Positions 1-10,074 of a stretch of 64,000 nt of DNA are shown piece after piece; positions within the stretch are counted from its first letter, which is position 1, and each line of letters starts with the position of its first letter. The notes beneath the pieces are model-generated. The model saw only the letters and a program-made list of their open reading frames with translations. It made no database searches and had not been told where the DNA came from. The position numbers and the translations under genes are program-made. The stretch is from Isoperla grammatica (lineage: Eukaryota > Arthropoda > Insecta > Plecoptera > Perlodidae): the NCBI GenBank assembly GCA_945910005.1, contig OX246747.1, positions 15,508,746 to 15,572,745 on the forward strand. The letters run 5' to 3'.

Positions 1-73
1 GCACTTATAATACACAGCACCTGCGCAACTTGTATGCATGAACGTACAAATATGAATGAGCCATTCAAATGAA

Positions 74-331
74 CTGCCCAGGGACTGCCACCTTATCGTG
101 GTGGGCAGGTTTGCGTGCTTTGTTGATCCCGAGAGCTATGCCGGCGGAAGCTTATGCTTCTGGTAGGGCCACCCAAGCCGGACTGGTCGAGGAGGAGAAG
201 TCAGACGAAGTGCAGTCCACACCCCAATCCCCTTTCCCCCCCACTGTCCCATTGAATATTTCTCCTCCCACTTGGCCCTGCCCTCCCTTCGTTGCATAAA
301 TATAGGACGTTAAGCCCCAGTAATCAATCTG
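74..331 (+). mobile_element. SINE-like element, ribozyme-type head, internally deleted
   Basis: Starts with the CTGCCC...GGGCAGG stem head and ends with the GACGTTAAGCCCC tail. Compared with the full-length copy at 4648 it lacks about 120 bases between the CCCTCCC stretch and the GTTGCATAAATAT tail. No clear target duplication is visible. Translations of this repeat recur all over the window and are not genes. Confidence 0.85.
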
Positions 332-1200
332 AGGGCTATTCCTTTTTATTTATTTCTTTTTATTGTACTGCCTTTTGGTTTTTGGTTTGTATTATCCATA
401 TGTGGTTTTTAAGTTTCATCCCCAAACGCTCCCCACCCACCATGGAGCCACAATTTAGGACGCTGATATTCAGCGCCAGAGGTACGCAGGGGAGATAGCC
501 TAGTGGCTCACCCAATATGTGTAGCAATAAATTGTTTCAGAAGCCGATTGATACAGGTCGGGTTAAACCTGCACCACCCGTCTAGATGAAGCAGAGGCCA
601 AAGCTGCGTGTTGGTCCATGCAACCCGCGGGAAGCACTTCACTCAACAGCCAGGATCCCCCTTTCCACCGACAAGGGTCGCGCTGCACGGCAAACACAGC
701 GGTGGGCGATTAGGGCACAAAGGGGGCCAGCATACATGGAGAAGAGAGGATGTAAAAGAAGATATGAAAATAGAATGGTGATGTGTGAAGAGGAAAAAAA
801 ATGCTTGAGAGCCCCCTTTGTGTCCGCCAGTCACCTCGGAGAGGAACCCACATCGACTGAATATTTTTTATAGTGAAATTATTTTCATTACTTTAGGAGA
901 AAAACAAGAAGACAAAACATACCGTCTTCGATGTTTTGATTTAGGTTCGTATTCAGCCAATCAGAAGCAAGCATAGAGCCTGCCATGAACCCGGGCGACA
1001 CTGCGTGGATCGAGGCGGGCCGCGCGAGAAGTTTGCACATTATATCCGTAGCAATTAATTGAAAACTTACAACGAATAGTATACTAAATTCAAATACACT
1101 ACACTGGCAATACAAATACTGACTTACTTCGCCATTTGGTACCTTGCATCGTGTTATTTTTATTATTATTACTGTCTTTATTTGCAACAGTACATCCACT
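332..1200. other. No gene recognised
   Basis: Short open frames exist (for example 586-873 plus and 888-1199 minus), but none has a recognisable domain or a convincing splice pattern. I see nothing further to annotate. Confidence 0.5.
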
Positions 1201-1259
1201 TGTGCAAATTAAGTAAATATTAACATTAAACAGTAAATATATAGATTCATTTCACTTAC

Positions 1260-1469
1260 ATTAAAATGGTCCTGGCAGCAAAACAACACACAAGTCTTTG
1301 ACAGTGGTCGTGCACTGTCATCCCGCCTCACGGCTTTCAACCACTGCTTCCGATGTGTTTTCTTTTTTGGTTCATTCACAAATATTTTTTCAGGTGTCTT
1401 CACCGATGTGTTAGGGCACATGGGTACTATGCACCACTTGTATGTGAAACGGGACCATTTTGGTTCCAT
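1260..1469 (-). CDS. THAP-domain first exon (P-type transposon or THAP gene)
   Basis: The minus-strand frame starts MEPKWSR and carries the C2CH layout of a THAP zinc finger: CIVPMC, then a basic stretch with KQWLKAVRRDD, then FCCQDHF. The exon closes after AAT on a canonical GTAAGT donor at 1259. A closely similar exon lies at 33567-33358 and ends at the equivalent codon on a GTGAGT donor, which supports a real, repeated exon. THAP domains bind DNA and form the N-terminus of P-element-type transposases. The DNA just upstream (1560-1749) carries a terminal repeat shared with other P-like copies in this window. No downstream exons are visible here, so this is probably a partial element. Confidence 0.65.
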
Positions 1470-1559
1470 TTAGAACAACTAGCACAGGAATGCCGAAGGA
1501 GCGCGGCGAGTAAACGGAGAATGCGTGCATTCAAATCAGGCTCAGCGGCGATTATAAAA

Positions 1560-1749
1560 CCCTGACGTCACACGTCGCATCAAGATGGCGCCGGCTCGTT
1601 TTTCGCGCGCTTTTACGTTAGGTTACTAAATCAATTATTTTGAGACATAGACAGATCCGATTTTCAAAATCTAAAGACGTTCTATTGTTACAAATGATAC
1701 AAGGTATTTAAAAATCGAATAAAAAAATCGTACGCGTGTTCCCTATTGG
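1560..1749 (-). repeat. P-type element 5' terminal region with terminal repeat
   Basis: Read on the minus strand, this begins CCAATAGGGAACACGCGTA followed by a T-rich run and a conserved block with TCTCAAAATAATTGATTTAG. The same order occurs at 42398 onward (plus) and, more diverged, at 33833 downward (minus). The copies at 1.5 and 33.7 kb lead into a THAP exon. This identifies a shared transposon end and promoter region rather than host sequence. Confidence 0.6.
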
Positions 1750-1946
1750 GGATAGGCGTGCAGTGTGATAATGACCACGTCCGAATCTACGGTGCTTATC
1801 ATGATGTTTTGATGATTAAACAAACTTGAATTTTTTGCATTCAACAAAAGACGGCCATCAGCTTCATCGTGAGTACACGGATCCACTGTTGTATCAATGG
1901 AGTTGTTGCTTGAAATCACATGTAAGCTTATTCCAACAGTGCACAC
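1743..1946 (-). pseudogene. Fragment of an invertebrate repeat-associated ORF (EADxRLLL ... VDSDVVI)
   Basis: The frame contains HDEADGRLLLNAK and ISTVDSDVVIITL. This pattern recalls uncharacterised invertebrate proteins that pair an E/D-A-D-R-LLL segment with a D-D/S-D-V/L-V-L segment. A related degenerate copy appears at 20160-20640. The frame stops where the P-type terminal repeat begins, as if that element inserted into it. I cannot name a function. Confidence 0.4.
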
Positions 1947-1949
1947 AAG

Positions 1950-3230
1950 AGTGATCTGCTCACGAGTATCAACTCACACCAGTCGATGCGATAAGAAAAT
2001 AAAAAGTTCTGCTTTATTTTCATTCTGCTTTATTTTCATCCAATTTCATAAAGTTGGCCCAATTTTGGGGAGTGGGTGTGTTCGCAAGAACGTTAATAGG
2101 GTCTCTTGTCCCACGTTGCAATCCAGCACACTGTTTAATACATCATTCTGTCTTTGGAGAAATTAGATAAACCTTTCTTTGATCCGTTTGGACGGCCTCG
2201 AGGATTAGTAATTTTTGAAAAATTGAAACCATCCGTAATAGTATGTAAATTGGTCCCTAATAATGGTCCCTGTGAAGTTTGTAAAATTCTTAGGTACTGC
2301 TCAGCACAATGTGTTATCACGTGGCTGATCTAGAGTTGGTTCACTTGTAAACGTTGAATCTGAATCCATTATTAAGAGGGATCTCTTTGCAGTGTCACAT
2401 CTAATTGTTCTCAAACTTCTAAACTTGATACCTCTTGTTACATAAGTTAAGAGAAACATCATTCAAACAATAAAAGCACTGACATTAGTACTCTGAATTA
2501 GTTGATCTTGTCCCGGTGAAGTTAAATTTAATGGTACTGAGGAATGAGAAGGATTATCTTATAGAGTTGTAACAGTATGGCCGTCTCACCGTCCATTTTG
2601 ACTACGTATAAGCAAAAGGTATGCAAATAAATGTAATTAATTCAAGTAAACTGATAATGAGTAATCAATGTGTATGTTAAACTATCAAAAACTATTAATC
2701 AAGCCTTCAGCTAGCTTATAAAAACAACCTCAATAACAATTTAAGACTAGAACATGTCTAAACCTAAACAATAAGTATTTAAACTAATTAAAAGTAATTA
2801 ACGAAGTTCTTCGGCAATCAAAAGTTAACCAATCGCTAGAGGACATGACCACTTAAGTTATTAGCATTGGGTGAACCGAATCTGATCATTAATAAGGGAG
2901 TAATTTGGATTTCAGTAAACAATTTTGGCATAGCTTTTAACACAGGAACAAAATATCATTGGGATTAATATTCGCTTCACTAGACACGAGACTTTATGGC
3001 GCGCCTGGCCTACGTGGTGCATCTTGCAACCGAGCTACGCAGTTAGGTTTGTTCTGGAAGCCAGGGAGGGTTAGAAAAATGTTCAGAGATTAATAAATAA
3101 ATGGAGAGGGGGAACCGAAACCAAGGCTGTCGAGCGTATGGTTGGAACGCATCAAATCATGAACCAGGTATACCACCTCAAGGAGAAGTGGGGGTGTTGA
3201 AAGCCTTGAGAATACAAAACTAAGTAACGG
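1950..3230. other. AT-rich stretch, no gene recognised
   Basis: A short minus frame at 2320-2135 includes NPRGRPNGSKKG, but I cannot connect it to a family. The remainder is AT-rich DNA with stops in all frames. Confidence 0.4.
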
Positions 3231-3239
3231 GTAGGTTTT

Positions 3240-3430
3240 GGTCAGTAGAACCGGCAGTAGTAGAGTAGTGTGGTCGGTCGGGGAGAGAGTTGGGGAGTCG
3301 AGTGGAGTAATGGAGTAGTGTGGTCGGTCGTGAGGCGAGTGAGTGTGGAGAGAGTGTGCAGAGAGTGTGCGAAGTAGCAAGAGTGGAGAGTAGAGTCGTG
3401 GAGAGTCGAACGTGTGGAGAAGAGTGTCGA
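3240..3430 (+). repeat. GA/GT-rich low-complexity tract
   Basis: Irregular GAGAGTGTG/GGTCGG-type repeats. Apparent proteins on either strand here are low-complexity translations of this tract. Confidence 0.6.
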
Positions 3431-3431
3431 G

Positions 3432-3710
3432 AGTCAAGTGTGTGGAATGTCAGCGTCAGCAAAATCGTCAAATGTTTAAGTTGTTGTTTTAAGTCAAGTG
3501 TGTGGAATGTCAGCGTCAGCACAATCGTCAAATGTTTAAGTTGTTGTTTTAAGTCAAGTGTATGGAATGTCAGCGTCAGCACAATCGTCAAATGTTTAAG
3601 TTGTTGTTTAAGTCAAGTGTATGGAATGTCAGCGTCAGCACAATCGTCAAATATTTAAGTTGTGGCTTTAATTCGTGTGTGAACTGTCAGCGTCAACGTA
3701 ATCATAACAC
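3432..3710 (+). repeat. 60 bp tandem repeat, about 4.5 units
   Basis: Units begin near 3432, 3493, 3553 and 3612 with GTCAAGTGTGTGGAATGTC and continue through GTCAGC, CAAATGTTTAAG and TTGTTGTTT. A fifth, diverged unit covers 3661-3710. The units differ by only a few bases, so the array is young. Open frames across it are repeat translations. Confidence 0.85.
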
Positions 3711-4276
3711 CTCCATGTGTTAAAAACAATCATCACCAATCAATCAGTAACATTCAATGAACAATCATCTTTCCGTAATTACCATCAACTAGAACTTCAA
3801 GCCGTGAAGAAACCAATTCAAGGAATACGACGACATCTGTCACGTAACAAAGACCATCCTACCACCACCATCAACTCGATCTACAATCCGTGAATAGCCG
3901 GAACCTCAGGAATATTACGAACATGTAACGTTATTAAGATATAAAACTAATATTAACATTTTGGCAACTTGGTTGAAGGATTAGTTGATAAGGGGATTGA
4001 GCATTATAAATCACTTTGGGCCCAAGTAGGTAGTTGTTGTTGTTGCTGTGTTTCATAATAATATGCTAATACAGTCCATGGAAACAATTTAATTGATTAA
4101 TTTTTGATATCCTGTGGATCCTAATAAATGTATGTTAATTTTAATTACCGTAATTGTGTGAACCGACTGAGCTAGGCGAACATAATCTATTTTAAGTCAT
4201 CACCACCTTACCGGGCATCTTCAGGTGAGTGTGAGATTGACAGAGTGGTAGGCCTATGCATTTCACATATTAAGGG
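3711..4276. other. No gene recognised
   Basis: Noncoding AT-rich sequence with no element I can identify. Confidence 0.4.
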
Positions 4277-4277
4277 T

Positions 4278-5625
4278 TATGAAGACTGAATGTGGTCATT
4301 TTGTAGAGTGGCATGTGAGTCAGAATACATAGGTAAAGAAGAGTTAGAGTCATTATATTGTGTACTTGTCTGTAGTTTAGAAATGTGCTCTGTGGAACGA
4401 TCACGGCCTTGTGCTTGATCGCCTACGTTGTAGGTACTGGTAGTAGTATTAACGTGTAAAGACTTGCACAAGCCAATATGTTCTGAATGGAAAGAGGAGC
4501 TTTGGATTTTTGAAAAGTCTTTGGACCTCATCTTTTCATAAAATTCCCTAAATGTGTTTGCCAACTCATTTAATTCTAAAGTGCCACATATAGACATAAA
4601 AGAAGCTATTGGTTTAAAAATTTCGATTGCAGTTTTAAATTTCTTATCCTGCCCAGGGACTGCCACCTTATCGTGGTGGGCAGGTTTGCGTGCTTTGTTG
4701 ATCCCGAGAGCTATGCCGGCGGAAGCGTATGCTTCTGGTAGGGCCGCCCAAGCCGGACTGGTCGAGGAGGAGAAGTCAGACGAAGTGCAGTCCACACCCC
4801 AATCCCCTTTCCCCCCCACTGTCCCATTGAATATTTCTCCTCCCACTTGGCCCTGCCCTCCCTTGCTGGACACCCGTATGACGACTCACGCGACGTACAA
4901 TGGATCTGATTCGGATGTGGCTTTATTCTTCCACATCATCTTTCTCATCTTCATTATCACCCGCTCATCGTCTCGATTAGCCATCGTTGCATAAATATGA
5001 GACGTTAAGCCCCATTAAAAAAAAAAAAAAAAAAATCTTATTGCTACTCACTGGTTTTGAAAATATACTTTGGGGAATGAAATTCACTGATGCACAAGAA
5101 ATTCCTTGCGGCATTACCCTGTTAGTTTCCTTCCTTTAGCGTTCTTGAATCAAAGAAGGATTTACCATGGCAATATCGCTTTCCCGACGAGCATAAAGAC
5201 AGTGTGCACATTGCAAAGAATGCTGCATGAAAAAGTGCAAGAACATTTCGTGAGTCTTCATTAATAACATAACTTTTATTGTTGACAATAACACATGATG
5301 TTGATATGTTGAAACAAAATATGCAAGCCTCTCAACGGCTTCATCCAAATAATATGTATGTCTGAAGAGAGCCTTCAGTTTTTGAATGACTCAATCCTAG
5401 TATTGGTATCATTACCTAATGTGGACACCTGCTTCTTATATGCCATAACCCACGTCTCTTTTATTGAATGCCAGTTTTTTTCAAAGTTATTCCAAAAATG
5501 TTAAGGTGCAACGTTACGCAACTCATTTACATTATCTACATACTCTTTCTCGGAGAATGAAAATAATACGGACTGGAAAATTTTGAAAAGTTGATCCTTT
5601 ACCATTTTATTATAACCGTCGGCAT
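4278..5625 (-). pseudogene. ZSWIM/MULE-like transposase-derived remnant, split by a SINE
   Basis: On the minus strand 5625-5080 translates, with at least one frameshift, through NWHSIKETWV, GNDTNTRIESF and DEAVERLAYFVSTYQHHV. The order W...K..WV...GN.TN.R.ES...LK is typical of ZSWIM-type proteins and MULE-like transposases just upstream of a SWIM zinc finger. After the SINE at 4648-5035 an apparently continuing stretch at 4647-4278 reads KKFKTAIEIFKPIASF and ANTFREFYEKMRSKD. No SWIM C-x-C...C-x-H motif survives. The SINE insertion and the shifts make it non-functional. The family call rests on motif spacing and is moderate. Confidence 0.45.
4648..5035 (+). mobile_element. Full-length SINE-like element (ribozyme head, long tail type), poly-A ended
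   Basis: This is the most complete type-1 copy. It runs from the CCTGCCC...GGGCAGG head through the pyrimidine-rich middle and the GGATCTGATTCGGATGTGG block to GAGACGTTAAGCCCC. It ends in about 20 A residues rather than (ATCA)n. The flanks share only TCTTAT, a short possible target duplication. It interrupts the ZSWIM-like remnant. Confidence 0.9.
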
Positions 5626-5639
5626 TAAGGCCGGACTTC

Positions 5640-5812
5640 ATAGTCGTCCCCTAGGGGTCCCCTAGGGGTTCGCGAACCCCTAGGTGCGAGATCAGCTAGA
5701 AACGGTATTCATAGTCGTGGATCACGCCCCTAGGGGACCCCTAGGGGCTTGAATTGTAAGGGGTAGGTGTGCGAGCTGCCTCCCCTAGGGGTCCCCTAGG
5801 GGGGAGAACAAT
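5640..5812. repeat. Cluster of CCCCTAGGGG palindromes
   Basis: Pairs of the 10 bp palindrome CCCCTAGGGG spaced by one or two bases occur at about 5647-5675, 5727-5750 and 5783-5803. The phrase TTCATAGTCG appears at 5638 and 5707. Repeated palindromes like this are typical of transposon subterminal regions or multimer binding sites. I cannot identify a matching opposite end. Confidence 0.6.
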
Positions 5813-6156
5813 GGCGGCTGCCACTGGAGCGTGTATGTGCATTGAATTTAATATGATTTAGATATAATTTCGATGACCAGTGCTTTCAAGAAATTAACAC
5901 ATAAAAGAAAAAACTATGTTAAGTACTTTTATAACACACACTTCCAGTAAATGAAAGTAAATTTCGTAAACTTTATTACTGAAATCATGCTTTATTTCCA
6001 TATTTGAACTCATTTTTAGGCCTTGTTTGCATCCACCTGGGACAAGGTGACACTTCAACGATGGGGATTTTTTTTTGTACTTGGGAAAAAAAAGCGCACA
6101 AAGCTTTGGCCAGGAGTAACTTGTGCACTGAAAAAAACCCCTTTTAACAGTCAGCA

Positions 6157-6769
6157 CTACTCGTCCGCCTGCATCTCTGACGGCTCTTCTATAGGTGTTA
6201 CCGGTCGCAGTCCCAAACGCGCGCAAATATATTTACGCGCAATCTGCGTCACCGGCACACCTTCCTCTGCGGCCATCTCGGCCTGCAGGTAACTCTCTCT
6301 TAACAGGGTGGTCAAATCCCTTGAGAGTCTATCTAGTTCGCCTATCGTCTCGTCCGACAGGTCGTCTCTTCCTCCTCCCATTTCCTCCTCCTCTTCCTCC
6401 TCCCTCTCCATATCGTCATCCCCATTGCCCCCACCCCCTTCCAACCAACGTCGGACATCGAACCCCTCTTTACGATGAGAGGGTGTTGGTGAATTCACTT
6501 CCTATAAAAACATATAATGTAATTAACGTAACAAATAATTAGCGTAACAAAATTACTTGTTGGGTTATACTCACATCCAACGATCCCCAACGCGCGGTTG
6601 AAACCGAGCTCACACTCGCCGTTTCACTCGCGAGCTGTAAACACGATAATGATGATAATAAGGCGATAAAGTAAAGTAACTCATTGAAAATAATAGTTTT
6701 CGTTATACTCACATTCCTTCCCTCCCAACGTACAGTTGACAACGAACTGATACTCCGTGTATCGCTCAT
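6157..6769 (-). CDS. Three-exon gene for an acidic coiled protein of about 153 residues, family unknown
   Basis: Exon 1 (6769-6713) starts ATG, encodes MSDTRSISSLSTVRWEGRN and ends on a GTGAGT donor. Exon 2 (6634-6575) follows a TTACAG acceptor, encodes LASETASVSSVSTARWGSLD and ends on GTGAGT. Exon 3 (6501-6157) follows TTATAG, and all junctions are in phase 0. Exons 1 and 2 are diverged copies of one module (S-SS-ST-RW). Exon 3 carries an RRWLEGGGG segment, a run of glutamates, then a probable amphipathic helix (ELDRLSRDLTTLLRESYLQA) and IARKYICARLGL before the stop. Open frame, donors and acceptors all agree, so this is likely a real gene. I recognise no family. It lies next to a palindrome cluster, so a transposon accessory ORF is possible. 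Confidence 0.55.
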
Positions 6770-7085
6770 GATGAAATGATTTTCTTGAATAGCTGTTAGG
6801 CTTTATTGAGGAAGCCTGATCACAATACATAAACACCGCCACCAGCATTGCATTCCGATCTCGCAGCAATTATTTTTTAAACAACCCTTCGCGTTGAGCG
6901 GGAGACGGCCACCATCTCTCACGGGTCATCTATTACGTACATTTTTTTTGTCTTGAGAAGCCCACAGACCCATCAAATCAGGGCGCGCCCTAATGACTTC
7001 CAACTTGTAACAACTATTTTTATCCATTTAAAATCTACGTATAAAAACACAGCCCACACACACACAGCCCACAGACCAGTTATTC

Positions 7086-7415
7086 TCAAATTTCGTTTAC
7101 ACCTTCGGAATTAGCAGGACCACGAAAATTGCTACTCTGCCGCCCCATGATAAATGTAAGTTTAATTGCTCGTAGAGCAACATCTCGCCTGTTCTGCACC
7201 TGCATCTTGCGCAGATCACAAACGTCTTTATTGATCACCGGATTCACAGCCTTCTCACGTGAAAAGCTGTGAAAGGCATCAGCTGCGGTTGAGTGATCAG
7301 AACTTCTTTCGTGAAGGTCCACTACTCTGTAGCAATTGCCGGATTCCCAAAAGGCATCGTTGCCCCAGCCTGTCACCAAGGAAATTCTTGAAGCAGAAGG
7401 AGTCCTAAAGCCCAT
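7086..7415 (-). CDS. Unrecognised ORF, possible exon
   Basis: An open frame of 109 codons with balanced composition, including NCYRVVDLHERSSDHSTAAD and RKMQVQNRRDVALRAIKL. I recognise no domain. It sits just downstream of another open frame (7739-7443) on the same strand and could be part of the same broken gene. Confidence 0.25.
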   Translation of the reverse strand: MGFRTPSASRISLVTGWGNDAFWESGNCYRVVDLHERSSDHSTAADAFHSFSREKAVNPVINKDVCDLRKMQVQNRRDVALRAIKLTFIMGRQSSNFRGPANSEGVNEI

Positions 7416-7442
7416 ACAACTCCAGCAGAAGAGTTTCCGATT

Positions 7443-7739
7443 TTAAGCGTAGTAGGAAATCCATAGACGCCTGTCGCCATTTTCAATGCGGGAGATTCTA
7501 CCTTTCTTAAAGAGAAGCTTTACAAATGCTCCAGGCTTTGTTTCAGGTTGAATAGGGCGCAACAGAATCAACCGTTTCCCCTCCTCGACCCCTCCCTGCA
7601 AAGGTGCTACGTGAACCGCATCATCAACGTCATTCCCCACTACTAACTCATTTCCTTCAGGCTCGTCCTCCGACTCTGATGAAGACGTTCGTGACAAAGC
7701 TTTCTCAACAAGCGTGTTAGTTTTTTGGAGTTGAAACAC
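7443..7739 (-). CDS. Unrecognised ORF with acidic segment, cut by a SINE
   Basis: The frame has a Ser/Glu-rich stretch (SRTSSSESEDEPEGNE) and a basic C-terminus (VKLLFKKGRISRIENGDRR). A SINE starts at 7744, immediately upstream of the first codons, so any N-terminal part has been separated. Function unknown. Confidence 0.25.
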   Translation of the reverse strand: MFQLQKTNTLVEKALSRTSSSESEDEPEGNELVVGNDVDDAVHVAPLQGGVEEGKRLILLRPIQPETKPGAFVKLLFKKGRISRIENGDRRLWISYYA

Positions 7740-7743
7740 TTTC

Positions 7744-8066
7744 CCTGCCCAGGGACTGCTACCTTATCGTGGTGGGCGGGTTTGCGTGCATTCATTATTC
7801 CTGGAGCTATGCCAGCGGAAGCGTATGTATCTGGTAGGGCCACCCTAGCCCGACTTGTCGATGAGGAAAAGTCACACGAAATGCAGTCTACAACCTCCCC
7901 ACTCCCTTTTCCTCCCCGTTCCCCTATCCTCACCGTCCTCCTATTTGCCCCTTTCCTCCAAACAGCCCCGTATTTCATTTCATCTTCATATTTCACCCAC
8001 TCATCGTCTCGATTAGCCAAGTTGCAAAAATATGAGACGTTAAGCCCAAATATTAATCAATCAATT
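7744..8066 (+). mobile_element. SINE-like element, ribozyme head, short tail type
   Basis: Head CCTGCCC...GGGCGGG, where one stem pair is a T-G wobble. The type-2 middle contains CCTCCCC and TTTCCTCCAAACAGCCCC. The tail is GAGACGTTAAGCCCAAATATTAATCAATCAAT. I find no clear target duplication. Confidence 0.85.
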
Positions 8067-8226
8067 GAATGGAATATAGAACATGATCTAAATGAAACTA
8101 GTTGAATTCAACCTCGAACTCAAGGGTTGAATTAAAGAACTTGAATCGTCTAAATGGTACCTTAAATAAAAAATCATTGATTTCAACCTTTGAATTTAAT
8201 CATGAAGCAATCAAGGGCTGTAAGGA

Positions 8227-8530
8227 TCCTGAACCGTCTAAATGAGGCATTTGCCCGTGATGCACTGGGGGGCTCTTGTTCCTCCTGACTAGTTTGTCGC
8301 GGATTGCCTTAAATCTGGCAGTACATTATTTCACGTCACGATCTACAAATACCCAACACGAAAAAATGAACTGAGTGTACGTTTTTAAATTCACAATTAA
8401 TCAAATATCTTGTATTTCCTTGCTTTCAGTTCTATCACTGATTAGAATCGTAATTAAATAGATAGGCCTAGGCATGTATAGGTTTGGTAGGCCCAGGCCT
8501 AGGCCAAACTAGGTCAAGAGAATTGGTTTA
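8227..8530 (-). pseudogene. Truncated duplicate of the MADF gene exon 2 and its intron
   Basis: The segment 8260-8347 matches exon 2 of the MADF gene at 35.3-35.9 kb (DRDVKY, ARFKAIRDKLVRRNKS), still preceded by an AG acceptor at the same codon. The upstream intron sequence, including TTCTATCACTGATTAG and the AGGCCTAGGC run, is also shared with 35470-35610. The C-terminal WGLSACLGFLAEK part is missing, so this is a partial duplication. Confidence 0.7.
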
Positions 8531-9127
8531 ACTTTATTTCTTAATTTGACAAAACTATTATAATTATATTCCTTATCTTGACAAATACTTTTATCATTTC
8601 ACAAATTGAAGAGAAATATCAACACATTTCCAGTGAGTTGTTACAAATCTTGTATCTATCCGCTTGACCACGCTTCTTCTGCACCACTTTCATTTGAACA
8701 AAGTATCTCGTCAGACAACGTGCTCTCCCTCTATTGATGTCTTCAGCCAACCACGCATCTTCAGTAACACCCCTCTTTCCAATGCCTGCTGGAGACGCAG
8801 CGCAGAGTTGGCAACATGGGTTACATGACGTAGGAAAACCACCTCGAACAGCAAGTTGCGCGAATAAACAAAGGACACCTGATGGTATAGGCCGCGTGAT
8901 ATACACCCAAACATTGGTGTTTAGGGTTATACTATACATAGAGAAAAACTTGCTTAAGAGGTAAACGGGCACTTTAAGGTCTCGACTACCATCGGCCCTG
9001 TAGTGGATGCCTTCAGTGCACTGGCGGCACCCAGGACTGACCCCAAAAACGTTAGTGAGCTGGCTCAACCAGCCATTTCGTGTGGCGGGTAGTTCTTGTC
9101 TCGGGCACTCTTGATAACTAGGCATAA
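8531..9127. other. Possible minus-strand exon, otherwise nothing identified
   Basis: A 168-codon minus frame (9125-8619) is rich in Cys and has no domain I know. A different frame in the same DNA is also open. I do not call a gene. Confidence 0.3.
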
Positions 9128-9365
9128 TAACGAAGGCCAGCTTGGTCTTGACGTAGCCGAAACCTTGTCCAGCTTCACGCGAGTATCGACGCCGTCATCA
9201 GCCGTGGCTGCCGTGTCCTGTGGTTATTACCACACTGTGGTCCTCAGAGTCGATGGGACGACCTGGGCTTGAGGTAATAATGGAAATGATCAGTTGGGTA
9301 CCGGGGACAGGGTTAAGATATCCGCCCCCTCTCGAAGGTGGCGTTAAGCCCCATTAATCAATCAT
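9128..9365 (+). pseudogene. RCC1-repeat fragment ending in a SINE-type tail
   Basis: The plus frame reads NNEGQLGLDVAETLSS, then AVAAVSCGYYHTVVLRVDGT, then a stop in WA(stop)GNN, then NDQLGTGD. N-x-x-GQLG followed by CG-x-x-HT-x-x-L and DG-x-x-W-x-x-GNN is the RCC1 beta-propeller repeat signature. The sequence runs directly into GGCGTTAAGCCCCATTAATCAATCA, the tail of the window's SINE family. Three other RCC1-derived pieces (18.4, 18.9 and 23.0-23.2 kb) also abut SINE modules. Confidence 0.6.
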
Positions 9366-9528
9366 GGACTTTTCCTGGTGCAAGAGAAACATTGCTTAAA
9401 ATGCCTCCACATTGGCACTGCATGGGAAATTTGTAACAATCGATTGCTTTGTTTATTTCCGTACGGAACACAGTTCTCTTGTCTACAAGAAGTTAATTAT
9501 CACCATCGATACTAAATTTGAAATAGGG

Positions 9529-9720
9529 AGGTCGAGGTGGAGAAGTAAGACGATATGCAGTCCACATCGTCCCCACTCCCTTTTCCTCCCCGCCCTCCTA
9601 TTTGCCCCTTTCCTCCAAACAGCCCCCTCTTTCATCTTCATATATCACCCACACATTGTCTCGATTAGCCTCGTTGCAAAAATATGAGACGTTAATCCCA
9701 AATATCTATCTATCTGAAGA
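9529..9720 (+). mobile_element. SINE-like fragment, short tail type, 5' truncated
   Basis: Begins within GTCGAGGTGGAGAAGT, continues through the pyrimidine-rich middle and ends GAGACGTTAATCCCAAATATC. It lacks the ribozyme-like head. Confidence 0.75.
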
Positions 9721-10074
9721 ATCAAACCCAATAATCCCGTTGATGTCTAGGTCGTCACTGTTAACCATGAAGGGGTACTCGTATGTTTTATTGCCCTTCC
9801 ACCCCCCCCCCTCCACCACTCCTTAAAGCAAGATCTTGCAATCACGCTCTTGTAATCTGGCGGCCTAGCTGATAAGGTGTTCTGACACGATTTAGGATGT
9901 TAAGGATAATTCAAGTTGTAGTCCTTTGTAAATAACAGTTTTAATTGGTTTATTAAATCTTAGTTAACTTTAAAAAGGCTTATGACTTAACCTTGAAAAT
10001 CCTTCCCACTCAGTCCCGATATCAGTAAGTAAATCAAGCTCCTCGTGTCGATAATGAATTGACTGGTAATCAAT

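Noticed and set aside
3220..3658. Long repetitive ORFs on both strands
   Set aside because: They translate a 60 bp tandem repeat and a GA-rich tract, and both strands are open at once.
4554..4994. Conserved open frame translating RALLIPRAMPAEAYASGRA, repeated more than ten times in the window
   Set aside because: It is the plus-strand translation of the SINE body. The minus strand is equally open (INKARKPAHHDKVAVPGQ). Frames are not maintained between copies at tails or deletions.
8619..9125. 168-codon minus-strand ORF
   Set aside because: No domain, unusual Cys-rich composition, overlapping open frames, and no splice support.
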